Positions 1 through 13,239 of a stretch of 64,000 nucleotides of DNA are shown here, piece by piece. Position numbers and translations under genes: made by a program. Where the stretch lies: the NCBI GenBank assembly GCA_012295275.1, contig CM022675.1:15325471-15389470 (forward strand), in the 5' to 3' direction. Under the pieces are notes generated by a model. It was not told where the DNA came from. It searched no databases and saw only the letters and a list, made by a program, of their open reading frames with translations. Origin of the DNA: Chrysomallon squamiferum. Lineage: Eukaryota; Mollusca; Gastropoda; Neomphalida; Peltospiridae. The stretch's first letter is position 1; every line of letters starts with the position of its first letter.

Positions 1-3000
1 CACTTCAAAGTCATCTTCATAGTAAGGTTCCTCCTCATCTGGCTCAGAATCTGCTTCTTTCCTCTCTGCTGAGGCTTCCTTTTAAAATCAAAATTTAGCA
101 ATAAGCTAACAGTGTAATAGACTTTCTACACTGGTCAGTAGTAATTCAGTTATGAGAAAGACACAAATATTTGTATGAAATATGAGCTTCCAAACAGAAT
201 TTCCACAGTGTTATTGGTATTAACTGATGTAGTGAATTACTGACCAGATACTTTGAAGCCCACAATAGTGTTCTTGTAAGAATATATAAACTATATCTTG
301 GATATGTTGGAAAACTTGGCCTTTAATATCCTAAAAGTATCATTAAGTATTTTAAGTGCTTTCTCAAAACAGATCTTAACAAAATATTGATGCTTTCTAT
401 TTCTAAAAGTGTTACCTTCAAAAAATTTAAACATATAATTAACTAGCACAGTCCTCAAACACATTTTATAATTACACAGCATTAATCCTATGTACTGAAC
501 AAAACCAAGACATTCCAAAACTGAAACAAATATGTATACCTGTTCAGAGTACTGCTTTCTACTTTCAAAGCTGAAAACAATAAAAATAAATATTAAAGTA
601 CCTGAACAATCATTAATTTTTACAATTATTAAACGTTTAATTTAATCTCTATTATAAATATGTGAGGAATAGTGTCTTACTACACTTCTATATTTTTCTG
701 AAGTTTAATAATATTTCTTTTAATAATGTTTATTCTAACTTTTAAGAGATTAATAAAACTATAATGTTTTGGTACTGGTTTCTGTAATATTTATTAAAAT
801 CTTTAATCAGTTCATCATCTCCCACATTGACTGACTACCAATCCATTTAATAAAAGGAAATGTTTAGCTTTTCAAATCTTTGAGGAAATAAAATTTCTAC
901 AGCATTATTAGAAAAACAGGTTTACGCTTCATTATTCCATATGCATCTGTTTATTATTTTCATCTTACCTTCCATCTTTATCTCTGTTCTTGTATTTTTC
1001 TCTCTCTTCATCTCTGTGTTTATCCCGTTCTTTTTGTCCATCTTTCGCTCCTTCTCTGTGTTTATCTTGTTCCTTTCGATCATCCCTCTCCCTGTCTCGG
1101 TGTTTGTCTCTGTCTCTTCTTTCAACCCTCTCTCTATCTCGGTGTTTGTCTCTGTCTCTTCTTTCATCCCTCTCTCTATTCCGGTGTTTATCTTTTCGTT
1201 CATCCCTTTCTCTATCTCTATGTTTGTTTCTGTCTCTTTGCTCATCTTTCTGTCTATCTCGTTTTTCTTCTACTCCCTAATAAAATCCATTAATTATTTA
1301 TTATTAAAATTTTATGTTTTTCAAGAAAAATAGAATGCTCAAACCCTGAAAACTATTTTATTTGAAGTAACAGACTGGACAGAATAATATTTCTTTGCAG
1401 ACAGTAAGAAGATAAACTGTTATCGAGTTAAATATTTAGTACACTGATTTAATAATAATTTGTTATTCATTTATAATTTGTATAAATTTTTACTTTTACC
1501 TGATTACCATAACAATTTGATTTATAACTTTTACAAAATACGCCATTAATAAAGTTAGTAGTGTTTTGTTGTGTTACATTTTATTGCTCTTAGGCAAGAA
1601 AATTCTATGTTATATGTTGTTATAAGGTTACTTTTCAGCAAATGTGTATCTTAAATCATCTAATGCTGTGCGCTGAGAGATAAATAAACTGAATTACATT
1701 TTCTTTTCTGTGTTTTGAGTCTCGTCTATGCCTGTCACCTCTTTCTGCTTCCTACATAGAAATGATAGAAAAAAATTGAAACAACAATAAATAGAATGAC
1801 TTAAAACAAACGAAACAAAATATAATAATAATTAAAAAAAAAAAAAAATTTAAGAAAAAGGATATACCAAAAAAATAAAAAAGGAACAAATAGAACTCAT
1901 AGCAAACAACTTACGTTCTCTAAGTGACGAGTGTGGTCATGATTTCGTCGTTTTCTGTATTCGTCATCATCAGCTAGTTTTAATTTGTCATTTCTTCTGT
2001 CACGATGTTTCCTTCTTTCATAATCCCCATCATCATCAATAATTTGCTGTCGTTCTTCTTTCTTTGGTTTCCTTTTGTCATCCTATGTGTTTACATTTTT
2101 TACAGATGTATAAGAAACAATGTGCACATGTATCTCATCAAACAAACATTTTGAGTATTTTTTACAGATGTGTGTGACTGACATTTATTTTATTTATAAC
2201 AATATATTTGTCATAAATCCTTAAATGAAATCTAGGAATACTTTTTTGGTCCTAAGTTTGCTGAATGCTGGCTTTTATTTCATTCACAGCAAATTTTTTG
2301 AAGACTGCTCTTTCCCCTTTTGTTTTTTTTTTGTTTTGTTTTTTCTAAGTAATAACAATGTAACAAATGTAAAATTTATTTCTGAGTAGAATATGTGGTA
2401 TTGAAAAATATTAAATGAAAAAAATCTAGAAACTTATAAAATATGTATCAAATAAAATTTTAAGTAAGATTATTCTTTACACAAATGTTGTTAAATGAAA
2501 AGTTATTTTCTATTGAATGGTATCATTCAAGGACACTCTTTTTGAATTTTCTTTAGCTTTAAGAAGTAGTCATTAAAAAAGTTAGTTCAGAATTCAAAGA
2601 TTATATTAATTAAAGTATACACACTGTTTTTCCTTCCTTCTGCTCTCTTCTCTCTCTCCTTTCCTTTCTTTGTCTTTCTCTTTCTTCCTGCAGTGTAAAA
2701 GTTTCATGTAGCTTTCATATATAACATAATTCAACAACAGATCCAAGCAGCTTAACAAAGATACATTCATTCATCAAATGGTAAACAATCTTGTGTTATA
2801 AGTAAATAATTTCTGTTTGAAAAGAAATTATTTTTTCTGGTATGTAATGCCAATGTACAGCATTATTATAAAAATATAAACTGAATAAAGCAGTGAATCC
2901 TGTGATAGCAAACAGTATGCGTACTCTACCTCTGTGATATGAACCTCAGGTTCAGGTGATATGTCATGACGTCTTCGTCTGTTGTTCTATAAAAACATCA

Positions 3001-6000
3001 AAACTTACTCATTTATTTGATATAATAAATGGTTAGTATTTTTGTTTTCCTGAAATGGATCATGATTACACTTAAAAAGATCTGATGTTTCTCAAAACTT
3101 CCCTTTCTATAAATTACAGGTTTCTTTTAGGCAATGATTCTGAAGTTTTTATGGTTTCATTACAATGTTTGCTGCTTGAAAGATGTGCTACAAACAACAT
3201 TTAAAATATGAAAATTTAATAAATAAATAAAAAATAAATAAAATAAAATAAATGTGTTAATAAAACTATATTCATGAAACAACATATTAAAAAAGAAAAC
3301 AATAATATATCTATAAATAACCTCCAATAAACAAAAACTATTTTATCAAAAATAGCATGCAATAAAAACAATTATATAATACTTGTAAATACTTGTAAAC
3401 AGAACCCTTTGGTATTTTTTTTTATTATTATTTAATGTGTTTATGTTATCTGAAAGCTCTTTGGCAGAAATTTTGTACAACTAATCCTCAGGACAAAAAT
3501 GGTTATATGAGAGTGTTTTGAATATTAGACAAGAGACATGTTGTTTTGACAATTTAACAGTATTTGAATTACCTAGATCAATTCAAATCAGCTGCAGGAT
3601 TAATTACCCCACCATCATGATTAACATAAAGTATCAAGAATTAAATGCAATATTAAACACATCTTGAATGTAGAACAAGAACATTATATAATATAAAAAA
3701 AATAAGTGAAATGAGTATAACCAATATAGATTAATGATACATTTATCTAATACATAGAAATTATTATTTTGCATTAAGTAATTGTATCTTGTTTCAGAAC
3801 AGTTGATTAAACCAAACAACTTTCAAATGAAATCAAACAGGTGAAATGAACAAAACAGAAATTGTGAAGTGGTTCTCACAGTAGTATCTTTTTGATTCAA
3901 CTTCTTTTCTTCACCATAGTGACCTCGCCGCTTTTCTTCTTGTCCATTTAATTCATCTCTATGTCTTTGTCTTTCTTTCCCTTCTGTAACAAATTAATTG
4001 TTATAATTATTCTACTGAAAATGGCAAAGTGGTATCTGTAGTGGTAAGTTAACTACTAATATGAATGAATGAATGAATAAATGTTTTATTAATAATATAT
4101 GAACTAATTTTAATGTTAATGATTATGTCACCTATTTTTATATTATACGCATACACACAATCATATACACATTATATGTATGTGTGTATGTGTGTATGTG
4201 TGAATGCATGCATTTGTTTAACTGTATGTTTTCCTGTCATTATATTCTTGAATACTTGGCTACTATGGAGTGAAAAATTAAATGTAAAGTTTTAAATTGA
4301 TATAGAAAGGTCCTAGCAAGTTAATTAATGAAATAATAAATATATTTTTAACATTTTATCTGAAAAACATATTGACACTAAATTATGGTTTATAACTCTG
4401 ATTGGCTGAATATTTAACAAAACAGAATTCACATGAAATATATTTCTTTTTATAAAATGGATAAAATAAAGTTAATGCAACTTATTTTCTATATGAAACT
4501 GACTCTAGCATGCTTTAGATGTAATATTTCTATTTGAATTTTAAAACATCTAGGGAAGTGTGAGCATTATTTCACTATATTGTGGCTTGCAATATGTTTC
4601 ATGTTCTTTTAATTTTCAAATACTTGTCTTATATTTTTAGCTCCAGCTAAGCACTAAACATTAACAAAATAAATATATAATATCAATATAAATAATTGCA
4701 TGTAAAAGTTGAAACAGTATACATAAAATTAAATGTTACTGGAAAATATTTAATTTTTTTTTTAAAGTATCTAGGTACAACTAATACTCACTGTCATATC
4801 AAAAAAGTAAAATACCATAAGAAACATTGCCTATAATAAATATATTTTTATCATTTTATTGTTGACAATTAAATGATTTAAGATATAAATAATTTATTGT
4901 TTTTAATTAAGCAAAGTAACTCTAATTTACCTTCAAGGTCACGATGCCTGTGTCTGTCATCTGCATCATGGCGGTGTCTTTTTTTATCAAAGTCATCTCG
5001 GCTACCCTAAGATATATTTCACATTATTAACATGAACAAATAATTAGTAAAAACATTAAAAACTTGTAATAGAAAATTATATTTTGTATAAAATAAATAA
5101 ATCCAGACTTGGAGAATGTTTCACCAAACATATATTTTTTTAACTATGATACATCAGAGATGTCAAATAAAAAGTGGAAAATGTGTTAAACCAAGTCCAG
5201 CAAGACAAATAAATAAATAAATATTTTATTTTTCGCTGTAGTGACTTTGTTGTCAACCTATTTGTGTCTTCAGTTCACAGTTTAAAGTTTAGGTTTTTTT
5301 TATTATTAAATTAAAATATTTAATAAACAAATAAAAATTAATCAAATGTTACAATGTTTAAATTGAAAGAAAAATATTGCTGCAAATACAAAAACAAATC
5401 TGTTCCAGATTATTTAAAGATAAAGATTCATGAATGGATGCATGCTGAAGTAAAGGAATCATTTGTAAATTTTTTGTAAAATAATTATTAAAAGCAAGAA
5501 AAAAAAACAGAAACACCTTAGGAATATACATAATAAAATTAAAATAAATAACTGGAAAAGTGAATTCATTCTCTGAAAAAAGAAAATAATATTTAAAACA
5601 AACTAGAACCATAGTAATAATAAAAATAAAAATGTAATAATAAAAACAGGTACAATAACCATGAAGTGAGCATTGATGGAATCTGTTTATGAATGAAAAC
5701 AGATATTCTACCTTCATAGCTTTACTTAATTCATCAGGTGTCCAAGTATCATCTTTTGAACGTTGCTAAAAAGAGACAAATATGCTTAAACATCAGTTCT
5801 GCTATCGTTAATGTAATTCATATATATTTGTATTTATTTTCTTTGAAGATTTGAAAATAAAATACAAAGTATATTTAAATAATAACCATTCTATTGTTTA
5901 TTTACTGTCTAAAATATTACTAACTTAGTTCCAACAATGAATTCGAACTGTCACCATTATACCATGTGGAATGGTGAACAAGGATTCTCAGAATGACAAG

Positions 6001-7249
6001 AATGACAAAGTGAATAATTATGGTTAAGGTTGGTTTATTTAACAATTTGTACATTAAATAGTTTACAATCAGGAAAAATACAGACTTCTTATTAACGTTT
6101 CTTACAATCTGTTTGAACTTATTGGATTTTATTTTAGAATTCAATAAACAACATATCAGTTTCAGCCTCTCATTTTTAAATGATAAGTTCAGAGTTTTAT
6201 AATAATTATTATAATTTCTGTGAAATCTTTAACTAAATAAATAAATAAATAAATAAATAAATGATATTTTTGTTTTATTTATTTATCATTTTTAAACCAT
6301 CTCATTATGCAGTGATCAGAAAATACTGAAAAAAAAGAGAGAAAAAACCCCAAATGCGTGTGGTGGTGTGATTGTGTGATATAACACTAAGATAACAGAC
6401 AAGTTCAATAAACTGACTATAACTGAAATTTTAGACTAGCATTTAAGTGAAATAGAAGTGAATGTAATGTATAATTTTGTGAACCAATAACAGTATTTTG
6501 AATAAATTATATTTTATTGATAAGTTTAGCATTTAACCCAGTTATTTTATATGTCTTCTTCTGGATACATTTAGTTACCAAATATTTATTATCCAAAAGA
6601 ATTAATAACAACAACAACAACAACAACAACAATTTATTAATTAGTTAATATTTCAAAAAAAATTCAATAACAAATTCAATATTCACATTCTGTGAACAAA
6701 CTCAAGATTTTAATGCTGCTGATTGAAAAGATGATGCTAGATATTTCATGTTATAAAACATTCATGATTCAAACATCTCAATATTTATTTATATATTTTA
6801 CTTTATGAAAACTGTAGCTTGTACACAAATGTGTATAACAAAAATTTTATTAATCGTGAATTATGTGATAAACATATGTTAAAGCTCGTCTGGGTTTTTG
6901 TTTTATTTTAAACTTTTGATGGAATTTATTTATTCATTAGTTCAGTATATTACTGACTTTTCATTATATTAGTTATTACTGATTATAATACAAAATACTG
7001 ATCATCTGGTTAATCAAATAATAAAAAAATAATAAGGGAAAGAAATAAATTCTCAATTATCTTTATTTTTGGAAAGAACTTATTACTTAAGAAGAATATA
7101 AATTTCAAATATAAATTAACAAAATTAAAATTATTAACAAATTACAATAAAATAATTTTTTGAAATGTAATGTTAGAAACTACCATTCTTCTCTGAATAA
7201 AATCATTACAGAATTATTATACAATAAGACGTACCTTTCCTGATGGCAT
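1..7249 (-). CDS. DYNC2I1: WDR60 / dynein-2 intermediate chain 1, N-terminal exons (partial at left edge)
   Basis: This is the intermediate chain of cytoplasmic dynein-2, which drives retrograde intraflagellar transport in cilia. Ten coding exons can be joined on the minus strand with phase kept throughout: 7235-7249, 5712-5765, 4931-5006, 3880-3983, 2930-2986, 1915-2082, 1698-1751, 969-1276, 540-570 and 1-78 (continues off the window), about 315 residues. The protein opens MPSGKQRSKDDTWTPDELSK, very close to the vertebrate WDR60 start (…KDDTW..DDLRKH). A long charged Arg/Lys/Asp/His-rich region follows, as in the family. The last exon reads …EEPYYEDDFEV, matching the conserved acidic EDYEDDFEV segment. 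Exon 969-1276 holds imperfect DKHRDRER repeats, and the 31-bp exon 540-570 is needed to restore phase. The WD40 repeats must lie outside the window. The identity is strong; the small exons are inferred from splice sites only. Confidence -1.
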
Positions 7250-9033
7250 TGTATATTTTATTATTTCGTTGTTTTCTTTCCAGGTGTTTTATTATTGGAA
7301 TCTCAATCTCTTACATGTAACTATCACCAATGACGCCATTTCAAACTTGTCAAGGTATTTCCGTAAGTGAATTCAAAGTCGTAAACTAATAAAATGTTTA
7401 AATGTTATCTTAATAAATAACACTTAGCATAAGATATGTATTAGTATCCTAAAAATGATAATGTAATATAATATTTAAAGCATAACTAAAACTGTAATGC
7501 ACAAGTTACAGAGTAAAACGAACATTAATCGGAATTGTTCGGAAATATTCGGAAACCTTTTGGAGCATGTCACACAGCCAACAAGAAAGGAAGCCAAAAG
7601 CGAGAAGAGTAGAACTGTCCATGTCAATTGCAACAGAAGGATTCCTATTACCAAAAGAATAATACAAATTATTTTCATATTCAAATGTCGTATAAAATAA
7701 CGCATATCGAATCACAATATGAACTCTTTGACCCTTTATCACAACCACTTTATTAAGAAAAAATAAGAAAAATGATAAAACAAAAATAATAATAATATTA
7801 ATAATAATAATAAAAAGATGAATACTTAATGAAAACATAATTATTATATTTTTTAAAAAATAAATGAATAAATAAATAACAACCTAATATTAGTTATTAC
7901 CAATACCAGTTGTTCCACATCTCTGAAGTGAGCAATGAAGAACATTAATATTTAGATGGAAATTTGCTACTTTGTATAATCTTGCTGTATGTAATTATAA
8001 TTAAGGAATGTAGTATATTCAGTGTTACTAATTACTTGATTACATTTGTAATATATTCAAAAGATAACAGCTAATTCAGTTTTACAATTTAATAGTCTTT
8101 GTTTTTCTCATTCATTTGAGACGCAAGGGAAATATTAATGTATTTGTTTACAATGCTCTGATTTTAGTTTGGTACCTACGGTATGTATTTTAAACCATGA
8201 CTTCTTTTATATTTTATTTTTTTAAATTATTTTATTTATTTATTTATTTATGTATTATTATTATATTTTATTATTATTATTATTTTTATTTATGTTAATA
8301 TGAATCTTGTTAAATATGATTTAAAGAACATAGTGGGGTTTTTATGTTGATGTATCTTTTTTGTTGTCGTTTTTTTTCAAATTATAAAATTAAATTTTCA
8401 TTCAAATAGAAACACAAAGGGTCTCAACTTGTGATGTTATGATAAACTGCTTGATTTGTTCTGTTACAATTTGTAAATATCTTGTTGTGAAATGTATTTG
8501 TTCTTGTAATAGTTCCTCAAATATAATGTAATAGCAATAAATATGTTATGACATAATTTGCTGCTGTTAACTAGAAACAAATGTATATCCATGCACATAT
8601 TTGTGAAATAGGAACTTTTACTTATCTTGTTCTTGATAAATGCATTTACCCAAAACATGCATGCTCTTACTTTTTTATAAATTCAACACAAATCTGTCAA
8701 TTTGCTTTACATTTAGAAAAACAAATAACAGCACTTGACTAATTAATATTCACAAACATTCAATAAAATGTTAGTAACTGTCATGGCACAAATCATTTTC
8801 TGAACATTTCTGTTTATGCATTTTTATATACTAATCAGTTATCATTTAAAAACAAAAACAAAAAAACCCCAAAACAACACTAAGTATGAGCAATTTATTA
8901 AAAATAAGAAAATAAATATATTAGCAAAATAAGTATTTCAAATTAAAATATTTAAATATGGTAAAAGATAAATATCTACTTAAAGGCTTTTCCAAATATG
9001 TTTATAATGTATGTTGTAACATATTTATCCAAA
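7250..9033. other. 5' flank of DYNC2I1 and intergenic AT-rich DNA
   Basis: The 5' UTR and promoter of the minus-strand DYNC2I1 gene should lie just right of 7249. At 7310-7321 there is a near-palindrome, GTTACATGTAAG on the minus strand, loosely like an RFX X-box. Open frames around 7475-7838 on both strands have no recognisable domain and no splice context. The rest is AT-rich with short TTA/TTTA repeats, and I see no gene. Confidence 0.4.
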
Positions 9034-9530
9034 TACCGTATATACTTGTGTATAAGTCAAATTTTTGGGAGACTATATTAAGGTAATATTTTGGGGGTCG
9101 ACTTATACATAGGTAATGCTTTTGTAGCTGTTGCTGAAGAGTCGCCATTTTGACTATTTTTTGCTACGGGATGCATCTAAAATAATCGCGGTCTTTCAGC
9201 TTTTCAAAAATATAATTTTATCGTATAAAAAATTTTGAAAAATTAAATAACAAAACCAAATATGAATGTAAAACATGATATTCTTCCGTTTAATGACATA
9301 AAAATACATTTTAACGCGAGAAAACCGTCAGTGCAGCGTCTTGCAATGATTTAGGCTATAGCTTGTGTAATACATGCATTTACGTTATTATGGTATGTTC
9401 GTGCAAGTTACAGCTCGTGCAAGTTATGTTACAGTAGGCATACAATGTAGGCCTTCATGGCACTGTCACACTGGTCTAAAAATAGTGACGGTGCCTGGAA
9501 TCTACAGTCGACTTTTACACAAGTAATACC
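9034..9530. mobile_element. Non-autonomous DNA transposon (MITE-like) with inverted ends
   Basis: The left end carries TACTTGTGTATAAGTC (9042-9057) and the right end carries its imperfect inverse at 9507-9530, so the two pair over about 20 bp. A second inverted copy of the motif sits inside at 9098-9116. GC content is higher in the middle than in the flanks. No reading frame for a transposase is present. I could not define a clear target-site duplication, so the exact limits and the superfamily are open. Confidence 0.6.
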
Positions 9531-10275
9531 TAAAATGTTTCATACTATTATAGCTGTTCAGAAATATTCTGTTCATTTCTTTTTTCACCACAGTTATACA
9601 AAAAGATATATATATATATATATATATTAATATAAAAATAAATAAATGTGTTAAAAAACAGAAGTCTTCTGATTATCCACAACAAGCCATGCTATATTAA
9701 CCTTTAAGCAAAATAAATACATGCACTAATCCAGAAAATATGAAATTCATATTTCTAAGTAATATTAATTTTTGAAGGAGATATATGAAAGTAAATCTTT
9801 ATTCTACAATAATGACATCTAAGACTGAATGTTGTCAGTAACCTTTAACCGATCATCTGGGCCTGTGATTGGGATATTTTTAATTCAACACACATATTAA
9901 GATTTTGAAGATTAGGACCTTAAAATTTAAATATTTTTTAAACAAGAGTGTACTTTCATTTCCTTAATTTTTTTTAAAAATAATAATAATAATAGTAATT
10001 ACAAAAATGTTTTAAAACTAACATTTAGTGGACCACTAAAGCTTTTAAACTTTGTACTGGTCTTCTTTAATTAAAAGCTCTTTTAAGAACTTTGGTGTCT
10101 TGAGATGGTTCAGGTAATTATTGATTACAGAATATACTGTTACAATGGTGAGCTTTTCTGAAATAATCATTGTTTATAGAGTTTTTTTAGTTTTTTAAAT
10201 ATAACAACTGTAATAAGATATGATGTTAAATCATTCAAATATCCCAAACATGAAGCCATCGGGACCAATTTAGTT
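9531..10275. other. 3' flank of the TNFR-like gene
   Basis: AT-rich DNA with a (TA)n run at about 9606-9628 and an AAT run near 9978. It lies downstream of the minus-strand receptor gene and probably holds its 3' UTR. A minus-strand AATAAA is present near 9797. No coding potential is seen. Confidence 0.4.
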
Positions 10276-12218
10276 TCAGACATCTGTTTCAAGACAAACT
10301 AATGGTTGTATTGTGCTTTTCTGACTGTTCTCTGGAAATCCGCTTTCCTCTATACCTTTCTTATCACAATGCTTATATTGGTGTTTCCATAAAAACAAAA
10401 CCAGAGCAACAACTGCAGCAATAACAACTGCAGCAATAGTAGCAATTAATATCTTCACCCAGACAGGTCCCAAAGAACCTGAAAAAACAAAGAATTATTG
10501 AAATTTATTGAAATAAAACCAACAGTGATTTAAATTTAAAACATTTAAAATTAAAAATAAAAATAGTCAAATAAGAAAGAAAAAGTGTCAAAACTGATTA
10601 GTGAATCCATGCTTACTCAAAAATACTTTGAGTGAGCATTTCAGCTGTTTATGCTGCTGCCTTTTATTTATTAATAAGTATTTACCTTGAAGTACGGGTG
10701 AATTTGTTTCATTGCTGGGCAGTTTTCCAGTGGTTGTCTCCTCTGAAATATGAAAAAAAAGAACAGTGAAACAGTATCAAATTCTTAATCTGTTTTGTTT
10801 CTATTGATCCAATGTTAAAAATTGGTGAACATCTGCTGTGAAAGGAAATAAGAAATGTAATTAAAAAATAAGACATAACCTGTCATGGTACATTTTAAAT
10901 ATTTTATTAATTTAGTTTGCTAGACAACGCTTATCAAAGGCATTCTATAGATTTTATAGTTGCTGTTGAATAATAATAAATAAAGAATTTTATCATTTTT
11001 ATTTTGTGAGATAAAACCTATATTTTTTTTAATGAATTTTTAAAATATCAGAAGAACGAAAGAAACAACAGAAGATGTAAAAAAGAAAACCAAATTTTTG
11101 AGAGACATACCCTTGGATTGACAAAATGACAGACAAAGACGATGCCTATCCCATTTTGTTTCACATGAGCATCTCTCACACCTGTCAACAGCCTCATCAT
11201 AGTAATACCCGAAATCACACTGGAGCTGATCTGAAAGAAACAATTTATCCACACATATACAATATAATTAAGTAATTTCGCAAATGAATAGTTTCATTGA
11301 TTGAACAGTACATTAGCAGTGTGAAAGAGAATTCTGCAGTGAATCACTGTTCAACCACACTCTTAAATAATAATGATAAATATTATCATCCTGAAATTAT
11401 AAATGATTAATGGGTATATAAATAAGGAAAGAAACCATTATGGAACACCACTAATTATGTTTCTAATCTCTCTCTGGAAATGCATGTACATCAAATGATT
11501 TTCCCATTCTGAATGTAGAAAGGTCATTTAGACTAACGTAGCTATGAATAGATTATTGTATTTTGAATTTGTTATTATTATTATAAGAATATTAATATAT
11601 TAAACTGACATTAAACTTCTTCTAATATGTTATACACAGTGCTGGATTACGATTTAGTAGGTGCATGGAGTACAAGTATTTTGTTCAATGTTTTATGTTG
11701 TTTCAAATGGAAAAAGACAGTAAACAAACAATGTTTTGCTTAATATTTGGAGGCTCCTGGCCAGCAGCATATGAGACCTATGCCTTTATAGTTATAACAC
11801 TGATTTAAAATAATAATAATAATAATAATAATAATGTTTAACAGACCAGTTCATGTAAAAATCTAAATCATGGCACAACAGTTTGGCTTATTAAAATAGA
11901 GATATAACGCAGAAGAAACAAAACATTTTATTTATTTATTTATTTAAATTGTTGATATTTAAAGAAATAATAATATTTTCCTACATCCTTTGTCCCTGTA
12001 TGGTATATTCTTAGAATTATATTTCTACCACATTGCTGCGATGTTTCAATTGTGAATATTGCATATTGACATTTCTTGTACCAGTGTACAATGTGAAAGA
12101 AACCAGTAGTGGAAATCTTAAATCGGACTTCACCTTGTTTCTTTTTTACATTTCCTTATGCTGATCGCATTATTTGCAGCTGAAGATGAATATCTTTAAT
12201 TTATACAGTCTTCTGGGA

Positions 12219-12304
<86 letters not shown>

Positions 12305-12359
12305 AATAAATAAGAGAAATACAATATCGGAAGACGGGGATGGAGGAAGAACAAAAAAT

Positions 12360-12391
<32 letters not shown>

Positions 12392-12472
12392 AATCTTACC
12401 AGCTGATCGATCAACTTTTCCAACAACAATTAGTAACAACTTTAATATGATTAAAGATGTAAATTTCTTCAT
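10276..12472 (-). CDS. Single-CRD TNF-receptor-like membrane protein (BCMA/Fn14 type)
   Basis: Four exons join in phase: 12400-12472, 11111-11230, 10686-10742 and 10276-10478, giving 150 residues. Exon 1 encodes a signal peptide (residues 1 to about 24). Exon 2 encodes one compact module with six cysteines (C29, C42, C45, C47, C57, C61), spaced C-x12-C-x2-C-x1-C-x9-C-x3-C. This is nearly the spacing of BCMA (x12,x2,x3,x8,x3) and Fn14 (x12,x2,x2,x8,x2), and it contains an aromatic YYYDEAVDRC stretch where BCMA has its ligand-binding loop. Exon 3 is a Thr/Ser-rich stalk with one N-glycosylation sequon (N75). Exon 4 encodes a transmembrane helix (about 89-114) and a 36-residue tail ending ETDV, a class I PDZ ligand. 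No classical TRAF motif is obvious. An in-frame ATG at 12574 would lengthen the N-terminus, but the 12472 start gives a normal signal peptide. A TNF-family ligand is inferred, not shown. Confidence 0.8.
12222..12313. repeat. (TAA)n / (TAAA)n microsatellite
   Basis: About 90 bp of almost pure TAA grading into TAAA. It lies in intron 1 of the TNFR-like gene. A second TAAA run follows at about 12356-12390, just before the exon 1 donor. Confidence 0.95.
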
Positions 12473-12959
12473 TATAGCAGAAAACTTTTTAAATATTAAA
12501 GTGGGGTAAAACTTGGGAATTAATTCATATTTTGAAAAAGATGAGAGGAGTGAACCAAAGAACCTTCCAAACATTTTTTTTTATGTTGGTTTGGATGAAA
12601 AAGAATGCTGAAGATTTTTTCTTGTTTCTGATATTTTATCGATAATGATTAAATTTTTAATGTTTATTTATTTTATTAGTTTTAATAAAAAGATATTTTG
12701 TTTTCTTTACCATAATATATATAAAAAGTAACAAAATAATAATTGAATAACGTATCGATGGGAATATAGTTCAGATGAGATGTTTTATGGTAAAGTTTTT
12801 AATCTATAAATTGAAGATATATAAAATATTTATAAAATATATAAATTTTATTTCAAATGAAAAAATGAAAACGGGTTTACAGATTTGAACAAAATTGTTT
12901 GTGAACTTTCTGTAGACTGCTAAAATTTGTCATTTAAGGAAAAAATCATTCTTCTTCTG
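12473..12959. other. 5' flank of the TNFR-like gene
   Basis: AT-rich DNA upstream of the minus-strand receptor gene, where its promoter should lie. No TATA box or CpG island stands out, and no other gene is visible. Confidence 0.35.
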
Positions 12960-12961
12960 TT

Positions 12962-13200
12962 TTCTTAGGCTCCGTCGACTTCAACATGAACCCTTCTTTT
13001 TTCGAGACACATTGCCAACCTATTCAAGCATTCCTCTCCAACTCCGGTCAGCATCTCCCTTGTATCAAGACTGCAGACATTCCTTATACGTTCCTCTAAC
13101 TCTTCAATACTCCTGGGCTTTGATGCATAGAATTTGCTTTACAGGAAGCCCCACAGAAAGAAGTCACAGGCTCTCAAATCACGTTGAAAGAAGCCTCAGA
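12962..13200 (-). pseudogene. Decayed mariner/IS630-type transposase C-terminus
   Basis: Read on the minus strand, this segment translates to a DFFLWGFL core, then a stop, then SKFYASKPRSIEELEERIRN and a RREV-like tail ending HVEVDGA. This is the C-terminal end typical of mariner-like DDE transposases (DFFLWGYLK..VY..KPRTLEEL). One in-frame stop and the lack of the upstream catalytic region show it is a fragment. The plus-strand frame at 13012-13239 is only its antisense shadow. Confidence 0.65.
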
Positions 13201-13239
13201 AAACAGAAGAGAGCTCTTGAATCACAGTCTGAAAGTTAA

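Noticed and set aside
922-1245. Minus-strand Thr/Glu/Met-rich frame over the same exon
   Set aside because: It is an alternative frame of the DKHRDRER repeats. The phase from the flanking exons selects the Arg/Asp/Lys/His frame.
941-1333. Plus-strand Ser/Leu/Phe-rich open frames over 941-1333
   Set aside because: They are antisense shadows of the repetitive DYNC2I1 exon 969-1276, which keeps phase with its neighbours.
7475-7838. Overlapping frames on both strands near 7.5-7.8 kb
   Set aside because: No domain, splice site, signal peptide or codon bias supports a gene. The hydrophobic N-terminus of the longer frame comes from an AAT run.
11637-11802. Possible small hAT element with CAGTG ends
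   Set aside because: The ends match over only a few bases and the 8-bp flanks (GTTATACA and ATTTAAAA) do not agree.
12170-12574. 134-residue minus-strand frame including poly-Ile/Leu
   Set aside because: It is the first exon of the TNFR-like gene read through its donor into the (TAA)n intron tract.
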